Below, in pieces: positions 1 through 10,548 of a stretch of DNA of 64,000 bases. Source of the stretch: Anaerocolumna sp. (GTDB lineage Bacteria; Bacillota; Clostridia; Lachnospirales; Lachnospiraceae); NCBI GenBank assembly GCA_029239975.1, contig JARBTX010000004.1, positions 1 through 64,000 on the forward strand, given 5' to 3'. Positions within the stretch are counted from its first letter, which is position 1; every line of letters begins with the position of its first letter. Below the pieces are notes generated by a model that saw nothing but the letters and a program-made list of their open reading frames with translations, did not search any database and had not been told where the DNA came from. Position numbers and translations under genes: made by a program.

Positions 1-435
1 AGAATAGATCATGATGTGACAGCTACCATCGAATCCTGTTTAGCAGTAGAAGAAATGCTTGAAATAGAAATATGCAAGAATTTATTTTTATGCAATTCAC
101 AAAAAACTCAGTTTTATCTCTTAATGATGCCAGGTAATAAAAAACTTAAAACTGGTGAATTAAGTAAACAAATTGGTTCATCTAGATTATCCTTTGCTTC
201 TGCTGAGTATATGGAAGAATTCTTAAAATTAACACCTGGTTCTGTTAGTATCTTAGGATTAATGAACGACCAGGAATCAAAAGTAAAACTACTAATCGAC
301 CGTGATGTGCTACGCGATGAATACATTGGATGTCATCCATGCATAAATACATCCAGCTTAAAAATTAAAATAACTGATATTATAGAAAAATTTTTACCTT
401 TTATAAAACATGATATAACAATTGTGGATTTATAA
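1..435 (+). CDS. YbaK/PrdX-like aminoacyl-tRNA (Ala-tRNA(Pro)) deacylase, 5'-truncated by window edge
   Basis: Frame is open from base 1 (RIDHDVTATIES...); KLKTGELSKQIGSSRLSFAS and LTPGSVSILGLMND motifs typical of the YbaK/ProX family. Confidence 0.75.
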   Translation, partial: RIDHDVTATIESCLAVEEMLEIEICKNLFLCNSQKTQFYLLMMPGNKKLKTGELSKQIGSSRLSFASAEYMEEFLKLTPGSVSILGLMNDQESKVKLLIDRDVLRDEYIGCHPCINTSSLKIKITDIIEKFLPFIKHDITIVDL

Positions 436-586
436 ATGATAAAGTTGTCATATTACTGTTAAGTTAACGGTATAATAAGATAGTACAATCATTACTTCAA
501 AAAATTGCACAAAAGATTCAGATGGAATTTTAAATTAAATGAAATAATAAAAAAGGATAGATTGCTTATAATGCAAAGGTGGGATT

Positions 587-1045
587 ATGAAAATATTAGT
601 AGATGCTGATGCTTGCCCAGTAAAACAAATAGTAGAACGAATTGCGAAACAACTTGATATACCTGTTATTATGGTTATAGATACTAGCCATATATTAGAA
701 TCTGAATATAGCAAAATAATTCAAGTTAGCAAAGCTCCTGATGCAGTTGATATCGCATTGATTAATCGTACAGAATCTGGAGATATTGTTGTAACACAAG
801 ACTATGGGGTAGCATCTATGGCTTTGGGGAAACGTGCTCATGCTATTAATCAAAATGGAAAATATTATACGGAAGAAAATATAGATTTATTAATGTTTGA
901 ACGCCATATATCTAAAAAACAAAGAAGAGCCGGTGGTCGCACCAGCTCTATGAAAAAACGCTCTAAATTAGATGATGAACATTTTGAAGCTGCATTTTTT
1001 GATCTGTGCAAGCGGAATCAAAGGGTAAAATCAGCTGAAGTATAA
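587..1045 (+). CDS. DUF188 (YaiI/YqxD) family protein
   Basis: MKILVDADACPVK start, VTQDYGVASMAL, RHISKKQRRAGGRTSS motifs; SD aaggtggg upstream. Confidence 0.9.
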   Translation: MKILVDADACPVKQIVERIAKQLDIPVIMVIDTSHILESEYSKIIQVSKAPDAVDIALINRTESGDIVVTQDYGVASMALGKRAHAINQNGKYYTEENIDLLMFERHISKKQRRAGGRTSSMKKRSKLDDEHFEAAFFDLCKRNQRVKSAEV

Positions 1046-2775
1046 GTTAATGCAGCATCTAATAGTTTTTTGCTATAAGGATGTTTTGGACTATTGTATA
1101 ATTCCTCTATTTTAGCATACTCCACGATTTTTCCTTGATACATAACACATACTTCATTACACATTTCTCTTATTACATTCAAATCATGTGATATAAATAG
1201 ATACGTTAATTTGTATTCTTTCTGCAGTTTCTTAAGCAGTTCTAAAATCTGAGCTTGAACAGTGACATCTAAGGCAGATACAGGTTCATCTAATACAATA
1301 AACTTAGAATTCTGTATGAGTGCTACTCCAATTGCAACTCTCTGTCTTTGTCCTCCACTTAATTGGGACAAGTATCTATCTGCATGCTGATTTGTCAAAC
1401 CAATTTCATTTAAAATGGATTGTACTTTCTTTTGTCGATCAGATTTGGCTATACCTGCTAATTTTAAGGGTTCTTCTAATATCCATCCTACTTTTTTAAC
1501 AGGATTTAAACTTCCATAAGGATCTTGGAATACCATCTGTGGTTTTAAATCTTTGCATATAATTTCACCTGATTTATCCTTTATTAGTCCTACCACAGCC
1601 TTAGCAAGTGTAGACTTTCCACTTCCACTTTCCCCTACAATTCCAAGTATATCCCCTTCTTTTATGGAAAACGAAACTTGATTTACCACTTCTTTTTTAT
1701 ATTTTTTAGAAAATAGCTTTCTTGATTTCTCGTAATAAAAGACGCTTAAATCTTTTACAGTTAGTAAAAAATTTCCATCTAGTTTCTCAGCTGTAATGTT
1801 ACTTTTATTTATGGGGGCTTCGTTCCTAATAAGGTCTTTGTCTTTATTAATTAAAAACTCTTTATTATTTATAAGTTCTTTATTATTTATAAGTTCTTTA
1901 TTGTCTATAAGTTCTTTATTGTCTATAAGTTCTTTATTATCTGTATCACCATTATTAGTATTTACTTTTGTTCTTTCTTTATTAAGATATGATGCTTCGA
2001 TTAACTTTTTTGTATACTCATTCGATGGTGATGTAAATAATTCACGAACCCCTTTATCTTCCACAATATGACCATTTTGCATTACAATGGCTCTCTCACA
2101 AATATGTTTCACTACACCCAAATCATGTGAAATAAGTATTACAGCAGTATTATAGGTTTCATTCATAGTCTTAATTAATGTAAGGATTTTTGCTTGTGTC
2201 GTAACATCTAATGCAGTCGTTGGCTCATCTGCAATCAAAAGTTTTGGCTTACAAATCATCGCCATAGCTATCATCACTCTTTGACGCATGCCACCTGATA
2301 ATTGATGCGGATACTTAAAATATAGGTTTTCTGTGTCGTTTAAGCCGGCTTCTATTAGGGCATTTAATACTTTCTTCTTTCTCTCTGCCTGGCTAAGATT
2401 TGGTTCATGTAACAACAACATCTCTTCCACTTGATAACCGACAGTCATCAACGGATTAAGTGAAGTCATTGGCTCTTGGAATATCATCGCCATCTGAGTG
2501 CCTTTTAGTTCCCTGTAGTCTTTCGAATCTATTTTAGATAAGTCTTTTTTATCAAACATTATAGTTCCATTTAAAATAATTGCTTCTTTTGATAATAACC
2601 CCATAATTGATAGAGCTGTCATTGTTTTACCTGAACCCGATTCACCAACAATACCAATTATTTCACCTGTATTTACTTGAAAGGATATAGTATCAACTAC
2701 CTTTGTTATTTCTTCGTTTTGTCTAAAACCAATAGATAACTGATTGACATTTAGTAACGTATTTTCATAATCCAC
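1018..2775 (-). CDS. Peptide/nickel-type ABC transporter, fused dual ATP-binding protein (DppD-DppF-like)
   Basis: Two complete ABC domains (GESGSGKT/LSGGMRQR and GESGSGKS/LSGGQRQR) joined by a low-complexity NKELI-repeat linker; GTG start. Confidence 0.92.
   Translation of the reverse strand: MDYENTLLNVNQLSIGFRQNEEITKVVDTISFQVNTGEIIGIVGESGSGKTMTALSIMGLLSKEAIILNGTIMFDKKDLSKIDSKDYRELKGTQMAMIFQEPMTSLNPLMTVGYQVEEMLLLHEPNLSQAERKKKVLNALIEAGLNDTENLYFKYPHQLSGGMRQRVMIAMAMICKPKLLIADEPTTALDVTTQAKILTLIKTMNETYNTAVILISHDLGVVKHICERAIVMQNGHIVEDKGVRELFTSPSNEYTKKLIEASYLNKERTKVNTNNGDTDNKELIDNKELIDNKELINNKELINNKEFLINKDKDLIRNEAPINKSNITAEKLDGNFLLTVKDLSVFYYEKSRKLFSKKYKKEVVNQVSFSIKEGDILGIVGESGSGKSTLAKAVVGLIKDKSGEIICKDLKPQMVFQDPYGSLNPVKKVGWILEEPLKLAGIAKSDRQKKVQSILNEIGLTNQHADRYLSQLSGGQRQRVAIGVALIQNSKFIVLDEPVSALDVTVQAQILELLKKLQKEYKLTYLFISHDLNVIREMCNEVCVMYQGKIVEYAKIEELYNSPKHPYSKKLLDAALTYTSADFTL
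1845..1940 (-). repeat. In-frame ~18-bp tandem repeat encoding (DNKELI/NNKELI)n linker
   Basis: Repeated 'tataagttctttattatt/gtc' units; translated NKELIDNKELIDNKELINNKELINNKEFLI. Confidence 0.9.
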
Positions 2776-2796
2776 TCTATCACTTCCTTTCCTTAT

Positions 2797-3585
2797 CTAC
2801 TTATGCTCATTTACCAAACTAAAACCTAACACTGTTAATACAATCATAATACCAGGTGCTAATGCATACCAAGGTGCTGTTAATAGGAACGATTGGGCTT
2901 CTGACAACATTCTACCAAGACTTGCATCTGGTGGCTGAACACCTAATTGCAAATAACTCATGCCAGATTCCGCCAATACTGCATTATTAAATCCGATTGT
3001 TATAGCTGATAAAAGAATTGGTTTGGTATTAGGGAATATATGCACAAACATAATTCGAAGGTCACTTGCTCCCATTAGCTTTGCATTTTTTACAAAATCC
3101 ATTTGCTTTAATGTGATATATTCACTACGTACTACCCTAGCAAAACTAGGGATAAAAATAATGCCTAATGCAATGATAACATTATATTTACCAGGTCCTA
3201 ATATACTAACCATAACCAAAGCTAATAAAATACTTGGAAATGAAGTTAAACCATCATTGATTCTCATAAGCACTTCATCTAACCACCCACCATAGTAACC
3301 TGTAATTGCTCCAACTATAGTTCCACCGATTGCACCGATTGCTACCGTTAAAATAGCAACAAAAAAAGTGGTTTTTGCACCTGTCATAACACGACTTACA
3401 ATATCCCTTCCAAAATTATCAGTTCCAAAAGGGTGTTTTAAGCTTGGTGCAGCATTTTTAATTGCTCCGTTCATTTCATTGGGATCATAGGGTGTATAAA
3501 ACATTCCTACTAATACAAAGAGAAGAACTAAGCTTAATATTATGATACCTATTAAAAAATTACTATTTAATTTTCTATTTCTCAC
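2797..3585 (-). CDS. Oligopeptide ABC transporter permease (OppC/DppC-like)
   Basis: HPFGTDNFGRDIVSR and FARVVRSE BPD motifs; likely GTG start at 3585 after SD aaggag rather than TTG at 3609. Confidence 0.9.
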   Translation of the reverse strand: MRNRKLNSNFLIGIIILSLVLLFVLVGMFYTPYDPNEMNGAIKNAAPSLKHPFGTDNFGRDIVSRVMTGAKTTFFVAILTVAIGAIGGTIVGAITGYYGGWLDEVLMRINDGLTSFPSILLALVMVSILGPGKYNVIIALGIIFIPSFARVVRSEYITLKQMDFVKNAKLMGASDLRIMFVHIFPNTKPILLSAITIGFNNAVLAESGMSYLQLGVQPPDASLGRMLSEAQSFLLTAPWYALAPGIMIVLTVLGFSLVNEHK

Positions 3586-3610
3586 GCTTTTCTCCTTATG
3601 TATCCACAAT

Positions 3611-4549
3611 TTAAACTCGAACTCTAGGATCTATCCACTGATATATCATATCAACGATAAAGTTAACCACAATTACTACTGCTGCAATATATAGAATAAT
3701 GGTTTGAACCACCGCATAATCACGGTTAGATATGGCAAGAACCAATAAATTCCCTAATCCAGGTAATGAAAAAACTTGTTCTATAATGATACTACCAGCA
3801 AGGACATCAGCAGTAATCATTCCTAAAAATGTAATAACAGGTATAAATGCATTTTTTAATACATGACGATACAAAATTACATTTTCCAAATTACCTTTAC
3901 TTCTAGCAGTACGAACATAATCTAATTTTAATTGTCTTAATAAGGAACTTCTTAAGAATTTTACTACCATGGCAATTTTAGGGATGGCAATTGCAAAAGC
4001 AGGAAACATCAGGTATCTTATGGAACCTATTATATCATCCTTTGGATTTACAAATCTTCCTGGAATAAACCATTTTAGTAAAATACCAAAAACCAATGTT
4101 ATTATTATTCCTAGAAAAAATGGTGGTATTGCCATTGCTGCGTGTGTAAACAATGTAATGATTCGGTCTATACTTCCTTCTTCTTTCTTCGCAGATACTA
4201 TACCTAAAGGAATGGATATTACCACAATAATTATCATAGAAAGTACTGCAAGCCAGATAGTAACTGGTAATCTGTCTTGTATCAACTGGCTAACTGGCAT
4301 ATTAAATCTTGCTGACTCACCAAAGTCACCATGTAAAGTTCCACCAATCCAGTTAAAATATCTTACTATTACATTCTCATTTAATCCCATTTGCTCTCTT
4401 AATGCTTCGATTGCTTCTTTTGTTGCTGATGTACCAAGTGACGTAACCGCACTATCCCCTGGAATAATCTGAAATGCAAGAAATGTAATAAACGTTACAA
4501 GTAAGAGAGTGATTATTAATGTTGCTATTTTTTTAACTATGTACTTCAA
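3611..4549 (-). CDS. Oligopeptide ABC transporter permease (OppB/DppB-like)
   Basis: PGD, YFNWIGGTLHGDFGES, FLRSSLLRQLKLDYVRTARSKG; TTG start with SD ggagat. Confidence 0.9.
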   Translation of the reverse strand: MKYIVKKIATLIITLLLVTFITFLAFQIIPGDSAVTSLGTSATKEAIEALREQMGLNENVIVRYFNWIGGTLHGDFGESARFNMPVSQLIQDRLPVTIWLAVLSMIIIVVISIPLGIVSAKKEEGSIDRIITLFTHAAMAIPPFFLGIIITLVFGILLKWFIPGRFVNPKDDIIGSIRYLMFPAFAIAIPKIAMVVKFLRSSLLRQLKLDYVRTARSKGNLENVILYRHVLKNAFIPVITFLGMITADVLAGSIIIEQVFSLPGLGNLLVLAISNRDYAVVQTIILYIAAVVIVVNFIVDMIYQWIDPRVRV

Positions 4550-4624
4550 CTAAAAATCTCCTTTCATGTAACATAATATATTTTTGACGTTTACGAAACT
4601 ATAAAGTTTATCAAATTGATTATA

Positions 4625-5107
4625 CAACATATACGAATTTTCTAGCTTCAGATGCTCAAACCGGCAAGATTCAGCTAGAAACAAGTATATATTGTATAAG
4701 CAATAAGTACATCTATGATGTTTCGCAATAAAAACATAATACATTTGACAATTATGAAACGATAAAGATATTACAAATAACCTTTACCGTTTTATAATAG
4801 CCAAAGTTTTATATCATACTCAAAGACTAGGTTTTATATATCGTGCAGTTAATATAATTTTCAAGCTAAATCTTGCCCGTAGGGCAACTGAAGCTTGAAA
4901 ATTCATATTAACCGTATGATATATTCAATAAACTACATTGTTTCACAATAACCAAACATTACATGGCACTTGTGAAATTCAAAGACTTGGTTTTATATAT
5001 CATGCAGTTAATATAATTTTCAAGCTGAATCTTGCCCGTAGGGCAACTGAAGCTTGAAAATTCATATTAACTACATGATATATTCAATAAACTACATTAT
5101 TTCACAA
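4625..5107. repeat. Three copies of a large palindromic repeat between oppB-like and oppA-like genes (two direct copies, period 159 bp, plus one degenerate inverted copy)
   Basis: Copies at ~4821-4948 and ~4980-5107 near-identical; core cttgcccgtagggcaactgaagct; 4644-4676 agcttcag..ggcaagattcagct is the reverse-complement form. Confidence 0.9.
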
Positions 5108-5123
5108 TTGCCAACCAACACCT

Positions 5124-6692
5124 CTATTCAGTGAAATACACACTTGCCATATCTTGTACATAAACAGGATAGAATGTATATCCACCTAATTTTTTGTTCA
5201 CTGCAACCAATAATGCTGGGTCTTGAATATAAACGGATGCTGCATCATTTGCAAGAATAGTTTGTAAATCCTTATAATAATTGACTTTTTCTTCCTCATT
5301 TACTGTTGCAATTGCTTTATTAAATACATCATCAAACTCAGGATTATTATAATTTAAGAAATTATTATCTGCTTTCGAATTATATCTTTCTAAAACATCT
5401 CTTGCAGCTAATTTTGCATCCAAACCTATGATGGTAGCTTCATAATTTCGTCCAACATATACATCACTAATCCAGCTAGCCCATTCAACCTGGCTAATCT
5501 TTGCAGTAATTCCAACTTGTTTTAATTGCTCTACAATTACCTGAGCAGTATCTACGTGGAATTTATAGTTAGATGGAACTGTGATTGTAAAAGTAAATCC
5601 ATCCGCATATCCAGCTTCTGCTAACAAATCTTTTGCTTTTTGTACATCATATGGATACAAATTCTCTAAGCCTTCTTTAAAATATTTTGTAAATGCAGTA
5701 AACATATTACTGCCGATTATACTACCTTTACCACCAGCTACCATATCAATGATTGCTTGTTTATCAATTGCATAACTTAATGCTTGGCGAACCTTTGGAT
5801 TATTAAATGGCTCTACTTTATTATTTAAAAATAATGCTTGAACAAGGTTCATATTACCTTCTAAAATATTAAAGGTTCCTGATAATTGTGTTGCTTGATT
5901 ATCTGTAAGATAAGGGAATATATCAAGGGATCCAGCTTGCAATTCTAAGATTGCGGAATCTGCATTGGATACAATTTTAAAGGTTACCTTATCTAAGTAT
6001 GCTTTTCCTGCACCATAATAGTCTTCATTTTTTTCTACCACAAAACTTTCTAGTGGTGTATAGGATACAAATTTGAAAGGACCTGTTCCAACAGGCGCCT
6101 TGTCTTGATTTTCATAATTCATAGGAATAATAGCAGAAGTTAAATAACCAATTAATTCTGTATCTGCTTCCTTTAAAATTACTTCCACAGTAGATTCATC
6201 CACTTTTTTAACGTCTGAAACGTTAGAAAGCGCCGATTCCACTACAACAGAAGGGTCTGTTGCTTCTAGTAAACCGGCGCATCTTTTTAATGAATATGCG
6301 ATGTCGTCAGCTGTTACTAATTGTCCATTATGAAACTTAACATCTGGGCGAAGTTTAAATGTATAAACTTTACCATCTGTTGATATCTCATAACTTTCTG
6401 CAACAGCCGGAACTAAATTACCATCTTTGTCAGGCTTAACTAGGCCTTCAAAAACATTGAATAAGACTTCTTTAGTTCCTGCCGCAACTGCTTTGTGTGG
6501 GTCAAGACTATCTAGATCTTGTGAAATTCCTACAACTACGGAACCACCATTTATTGGTTCCTGTGAAGACGTATCATCTGCAGGAGTTTTCCCATCATTC
6601 GTGCTGCTCTTATCACCTCCACATCCGTAGAGTGTAATAGATAGTAATAGAATCATGAGTATGAACAAAGTGAAATGGTTTCTCTTCTTCAT
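5124..6692 (-). CDS. Oligopeptide ABC transporter substrate-binding lipoprotein (OppA/DppA-like, SBP_bac_5)
   Basis: Lipobox LYGCGG; DLDSLDPHKA, FKLRPDVKFHNGQLVTADDIAYSLKR. Confidence 0.92.
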   Translation of the reverse strand: MKKRNHFTLFILMILLLSITLYGCGGDKSSTNDGKTPADDTSSQEPINGGSVVVGISQDLDSLDPHKAVAAGTKEVLFNVFEGLVKPDKDGNLVPAVAESYEISTDGKVYTFKLRPDVKFHNGQLVTADDIAYSLKRCAGLLEATDPSVVVESALSNVSDVKKVDESTVEVILKEADTELIGYLTSAIIPMNYENQDKAPVGTGPFKFVSYTPLESFVVEKNEDYYGAGKAYLDKVTFKIVSNADSAILELQAGSLDIFPYLTDNQATQLSGTFNILEGNMNLVQALFLNNKVEPFNNPKVRQALSYAIDKQAIIDMVAGGKGSIIGSNMFTAFTKYFKEGLENLYPYDVQKAKDLLAEAGYADGFTFTITVPSNYKFHVDTAQVIVEQLKQVGITAKISQVEWASWISDVYVGRNYEATIIGLDAKLAARDVLERYNSKADNNFLNYNNPEFDDVFNKAIATVNEEEKVNYYKDLQTILANDAASVYIQDPALLVAVNKKLGGYTFYPVYVQDMASVYFTE

Positions 6693-6783
6693 GAAAACTC
6701 CTCCTTATGAAATTTTATACTTTATATTATACGCAATTTTTAATATTTGCAAGGCGTAATTTAATTTTTTTTAATTTTATATT

Positions 6784-8103
6784 CTATTTTACCATGCCTC
6801 TTCTAAGTAAAATGCTATCATTCGGAAAATTTGTACTAGTTACTGCTAACAAATAATCCTCATAACTTAATAATCCATTCCAGTTACTGCAATACCCATC
6901 TGGAGTATCAAAAGGACTCGTACTAGGCAAAAACTCAGTTCCAGCATTATCCGTTGATATCATTACTTTCATTTTCGAATAACCGTCTCCTGTAAGTGTT
7001 GCATCTTCATCTGTTTGGAATGAAACAGCTAGTTTTCCATTGTTTAATTTTACTATGTATGGCGCTCCTGCTTTTTTAGTGAGTTTATTTGGCACATAGA
7101 TATTTTCTAATTTATCACTCCAATCTTTTCCATCAGGTGATGTTTTCATCTGAATAATAAACTCATAGGAAGGATGTAGTGATGTTGATTCAATTACCAT
7201 TGCGTATGTATGATCATCAAGCTCACACCACACCGGCATACCATCTCGTGAATAGGTTTTGGTGCCATCTGACGCAATTATTTTTTCACTCCATGTTTTT
7301 CCACCCCATACCTTAAATTCTATATTTTGTTGTCTATTATTCTTAACTACGTTTAAACTGTCATTGGCATAAAATACCGCAACTTCTTTGCCGATGAATC
7401 CAATCTGTGGTTCATAAACACCACCAATTCCACTCTCTTCCGCCACAATGGAATGAGGTTCCCAGGTTTCTCCACCATCTTTACTTACATTAATTCGTAT
7501 AGATGAATAATATTCTTCTCCATTTAAAACATTTGCACGATATGCGAGCCAGATGTCACCATTATCTAATTCTATAAAATTAGCATTGGCACAATCATAT
7601 TCCGGATAATTTGTTCCTTTTATTGCTTTTTCACTCCAGGTTATCCCTCCATCTTTGCTTGAAACAATCTTTATAACTGCTCTTCCACCGTCTTCGTTGG
7701 TATCAAAGCCACAAAGAATTGTTCCATCTTTTAACTTGTACATTCTTGGATACCAAACTCCACCCTTATTCGGTTTATATACCGTAATTGTTTCTTTCTC
7801 CCACTTTATTCCTGTCTCTAACATAGTATCACTCTCATCCTTTTTATCATTTATTATTGAATTGCTTTGTTCTTTATCTTGCTGTTTATTGTCTTTTTGT
7901 TCTTCGACTTGTTGTTCTTTGTCTTGTTCTTCATCTTGTTGTTCTTTCTGATTTATTATTCCATCTGTCTCTTGGTTAACAATATTATTGTTTAAAGAGC
8001 TCTTCATCTCTTTATTTGCACTTTTATTCCTACTACAACCGAAAAGAAGGACAACTATGGAACAAATTAACATTATTATATGTAGCTTTTTCGGTAATTT
8101 CAT
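6784..8103 (-). CDS. BNR/Asp-box (sialidase-fold) lipoprotein; possible GH93-like exo-arabinanase
   Basis: Lipobox LLFGCS; Asp boxes SSKDGGITW, VSKDGGETW, TSPDGKDW; Q/E/K-rich N-terminal linker. GH93 assignment is from neighbourhood only. Confidence 0.7.
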   Translation of the reverse strand: MKLPKKLHIIMLICSIVVLLFGCSRNKSANKEMKSSLNNNIVNQETDGIINQKEQQDEEQDKEQQVEEQKDNKQQDKEQSNSIINDKKDESDTMLETGIKWEKETITVYKPNKGGVWYPRMYKLKDGTILCGFDTNEDGGRAVIKIVSSKDGGITWSEKAIKGTNYPEYDCANANFIELDNGDIWLAYRANVLNGEEYYSSIRINVSKDGGETWEPHSIVAEESGIGGVYEPQIGFIGKEVAVFYANDSLNVVKNNRQQNIEFKVWGGKTWSEKIIASDGTKTYSRDGMPVWCELDDHTYAMVIESTSLHPSYEFIIQMKTSPDGKDWSDKLENIYVPNKLTKKAGAPYIVKLNNGKLAVSFQTDEDATLTGDGYSKMKVMISTDNAGTEFLPSTSPFDTPDGYCSNWNGLLSYEDYLLAVTSTNFPNDSILLRRGMVK

Positions 8104-8174
8104 TAGGTTCTACCTTTCTATATGACCAAATGTTTAAACACTTTATTGTTTCCTTTATACTGTAGTTATTAACG

Positions 8175-10322
8175 TTATAATGTGAATTTTTCAATTGCAT
8201 CCTTAAGAGATACCATTGTTGTAGCAAGATTATTAGATAATTCATAAAGGCTCTCTGTTGCTATTTTTTGACCTTCGCTTAAAGCACATACTTCTTGTGT
8301 TGAAGCTGCTGATTCTTCTATCACTGAAGCAATATTATCCACTTTTTCAACCATATTATCCTTTAATACTTTCATTCCTACCGTTTGTTTATTCATAACA
8401 TCTAATTCATTATCCACTAATTTTAAGGTTTCAAAAACATGAAGAAACGCGTTAGAAGCCTTTGTTAATACCTGATTTTGGTTTTCAAATATTTCATTGG
8501 ATTTATCCACTAACTCTACCGTTTCTCTTGTTTTTGTATCAATTGAATTTAATGCTTCTTTTACATTTACAACTGAAGCTTTGGATTGGTCAGCTAATTT
8601 TTTTACTTCATTGGCCACTACTGCAAATCCTTTTCCCGCGTCTCCTGCTCTAGCAGCTTCGATACTTGCATTGAGTGCCAAAAGATTGGATTCCTCACTA
8701 ATACTTTCAACTAAATTCATAATTGCTTCAATATTCTTTGAAAGATTGCTTAATTCATTTATACTAGTACTGATAGTTTTTGCAATCTGTGTAGAAGTAA
8801 TCATACTTTTATTTAGTAATTCCATATCTACTTTTGCTATATTAATTTGTTCCCCAACCAATTGATTGCTTTTTAGTATATTTTGTATCTTTTCAAGTAC
8901 AGTCTGTATACTATCCGCTAAAGAGGCCATTGTTACAATACTATTTTGAGTATCTTCCGCTTGGTGCATATTTCCTTGCGCTATTTCATTCATAGTATAA
9001 GTCAATTGTTCAATCGTCTGTACTGATTGCTGTGTAGAATTTTTAAGTAATTGACTATTATCTAAAGTGTAAACTATTACCTTTTTCGTTTCACCTAATA
9101 ATTTTCTCATATTTAATAACATTTGATTAAAGCTAATGCAAACTTCCGTTGTTTCATCATTACCCTTAACCTCACATTCTACAGATAAATCACCTTCTTC
9201 TGCTAATTTCATTAACTTTTTAAGCTTAATAATCGGATTCGTATAATTTTTTGCAACGATACTTCCAGATACAAAAGCAACTAGTCCAAATAATCCAATT
9301 AACGCTAGTACATTTATATTAAAATCAGTCAATTCTTTTGTTAGAATACTTTCTGGTAAATTCATTACTATACTCCATCCATTGGAAAGCACAGAGTAAT
9401 TAACGATTTCCTTGTCATCCGTGATACCAGTACCATCCGTACTTTGTTTATCGTTTATTACTGCACTACTCTTTGTATCAGTTTTTGTACCTACCTTAGT
9501 TTTTTGATTCAATATTTTAATAACATTCTTATCTAATTCGTTTAATTTTTCATCGGTTGAAAATAACACACTACGTTCTTCTGAAACTAAACTTAAGCAA
9601 GCTTTATCTAATAGTTGTATACTTCCCATATTATTAAATATGCTATGAATGCTCACTTCTGCTACCATGACAACCACTTTATCTTGTAATTCCTTATTAC
9701 TAAAAATATAAGGAATTTTTTTCATTACTATCATGGAATCCTTATTTTCTGGTGATTTTTTACTCCAGACAAAAGCATTTGAATCTTGAATGGTTTTATT
9801 GCTTAACACCCATTCCACATCCACTGAAAGTTCAGAGCCAAATGTCTCTTCACTTGATAATATCAAAGTAACCTTTTTTATATTTTTATCGGTAGTTGGT
9901 ACGGTTACTAATTGTTGATTAATACTTCTTTCTGCTTCATAACTTATTAATTCATCTTCAGAATAAAAATTATTAATTAATCCACTTGTCATAGATAAAT
10001 TCGTACCTAAATTATTAATTGAAGTTTCAACCTGTGTTATAAAATAGTCTGCATTAACTGCAGTTTGTTTTACCATTTCTGATGCCAAACGTCCACTTGT
10101 TTTTTTCATAATCTGAGTTGAAATATTAGTTGAGACCAAGCTAACGATACTAACTGGTAATATAGCAAAAATCATAAAATACATAATCAGTTTAACTTTT
10201 ATAGGAACATGACGTTTTTTCATAGATTGTCTTGAGTTTTTGTTATTATCGGGTTTATTTTTTATCTCTAAAACGCTAGAAGATTTTAATTTTACCTGTT
10301 TTTTCCTAACAAATATTTTCAT
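8175..10322 (-). CDS. Methyl-accepting chemotaxis protein
   Basis: [37 protein letters not shown] signalling hairpin, HAMP, two TM segments; start likely at 10322 after SD gaggag. Confidence 0.95.
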   Translation of the reverse strand: MKIFVRKKQVKLKSSSVLEIKNKPDNNKNSRQSMKKRHVPIKVKLIMYFMIFAILPVSIVSLVSTNISTQIMKKTSGRLASEMVKQTAVNADYFITQVETSINNLGTNLSMTSGLINNFYSEDELISYEAERSINQQLVTVPTTDKNIKKVTLILSSEETFGSELSVDVEWVLSNKTIQDSNAFVWSKKSPENKDSMIVMKKIPYIFSNKELQDKVVVMVAEVSIHSIFNNMGSIQLLDKACLSLVSEERSVLFSTDEKLNELDKNVIKILNQKTKVGTKTDTKSSAVINDKQSTDGTGITDDKEIVNYSVLSNGWSIVMNLPESILTKELTDFNINVLALIGLFGLVAFVSGSIVAKNYTNPIIKLKKLMKLAEEGDLSVECEVKGNDETTEVCISFNQMLLNMRKLLGETKKVIVYTLDNSQLLKNSTQQSVQTIEQLTYTMNEIAQGNMHQAEDTQNSIVTMASLADSIQTVLEKIQNILKSNQLVGEQINIAKVDMELLNKSMITSTQIAKTISTSINELSNLSKNIEAIMNLVESISEESNLLALNASIEAARAGDAGKGFAVVANEVKKLADQSKASVVNVKEALNSIDTKTRETVELVDKSNEIFENQNQVLTKASNAFLHVFETLKLVDNELDVMNKQTVGMKVLKDNMVEKVDNIASVIEESAASTQEVCALSEGQKIATESLYELSNNLATTMVSLKDAIEKFTL

Positions 10323-10387
10323 AATATTTGACTCCTCTAATTGTATAAGGTTGTTCAATAATTTACCGTTCCAATTGCTTCGTTATA

Positions 10388-10480
10388 ACAAAAGCCTTCC
10401 ATTTGAAATTATTATTATAAGCTAAAATGATCCGTCACTTTAACTAACTAATTATATTCAAATGGAAGGCTTTTCTTTTT
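10388..10480. terminator. Long inverted repeat, probable terminator with ~55-nt loop
   Basis: AAAAGCCTTCCATTTGAA ... TTCAAATGGAAGGCTTTT perfect 18-bp arms between an operon 3' end and the MCP gene. Confidence 0.6.
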
Positions 10481-10548
10481 TATGAATGGACTTTATATTT
10501 ATAAATTATTATAGCATCATCCTGTAAAAACCTTGATTACTATTATAA

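Noticed and set aside
1796-2071. 91-aa plus-strand ORF of (SLLSISSLL) repeats
   Set aside because: Antisense translation of the repeat linker in the ABC ATPase gene
3969-4472. 167-aa plus-strand ORF
   Set aside because: Antisense to the oppB-like CDS; no SD or family motif
4550-4744. 64-aa minus-strand ORF in the oppA-oppB gap
   Set aside because: Overlaps the degenerate inverted palindrome copy; low-complexity translation and no recognisable family
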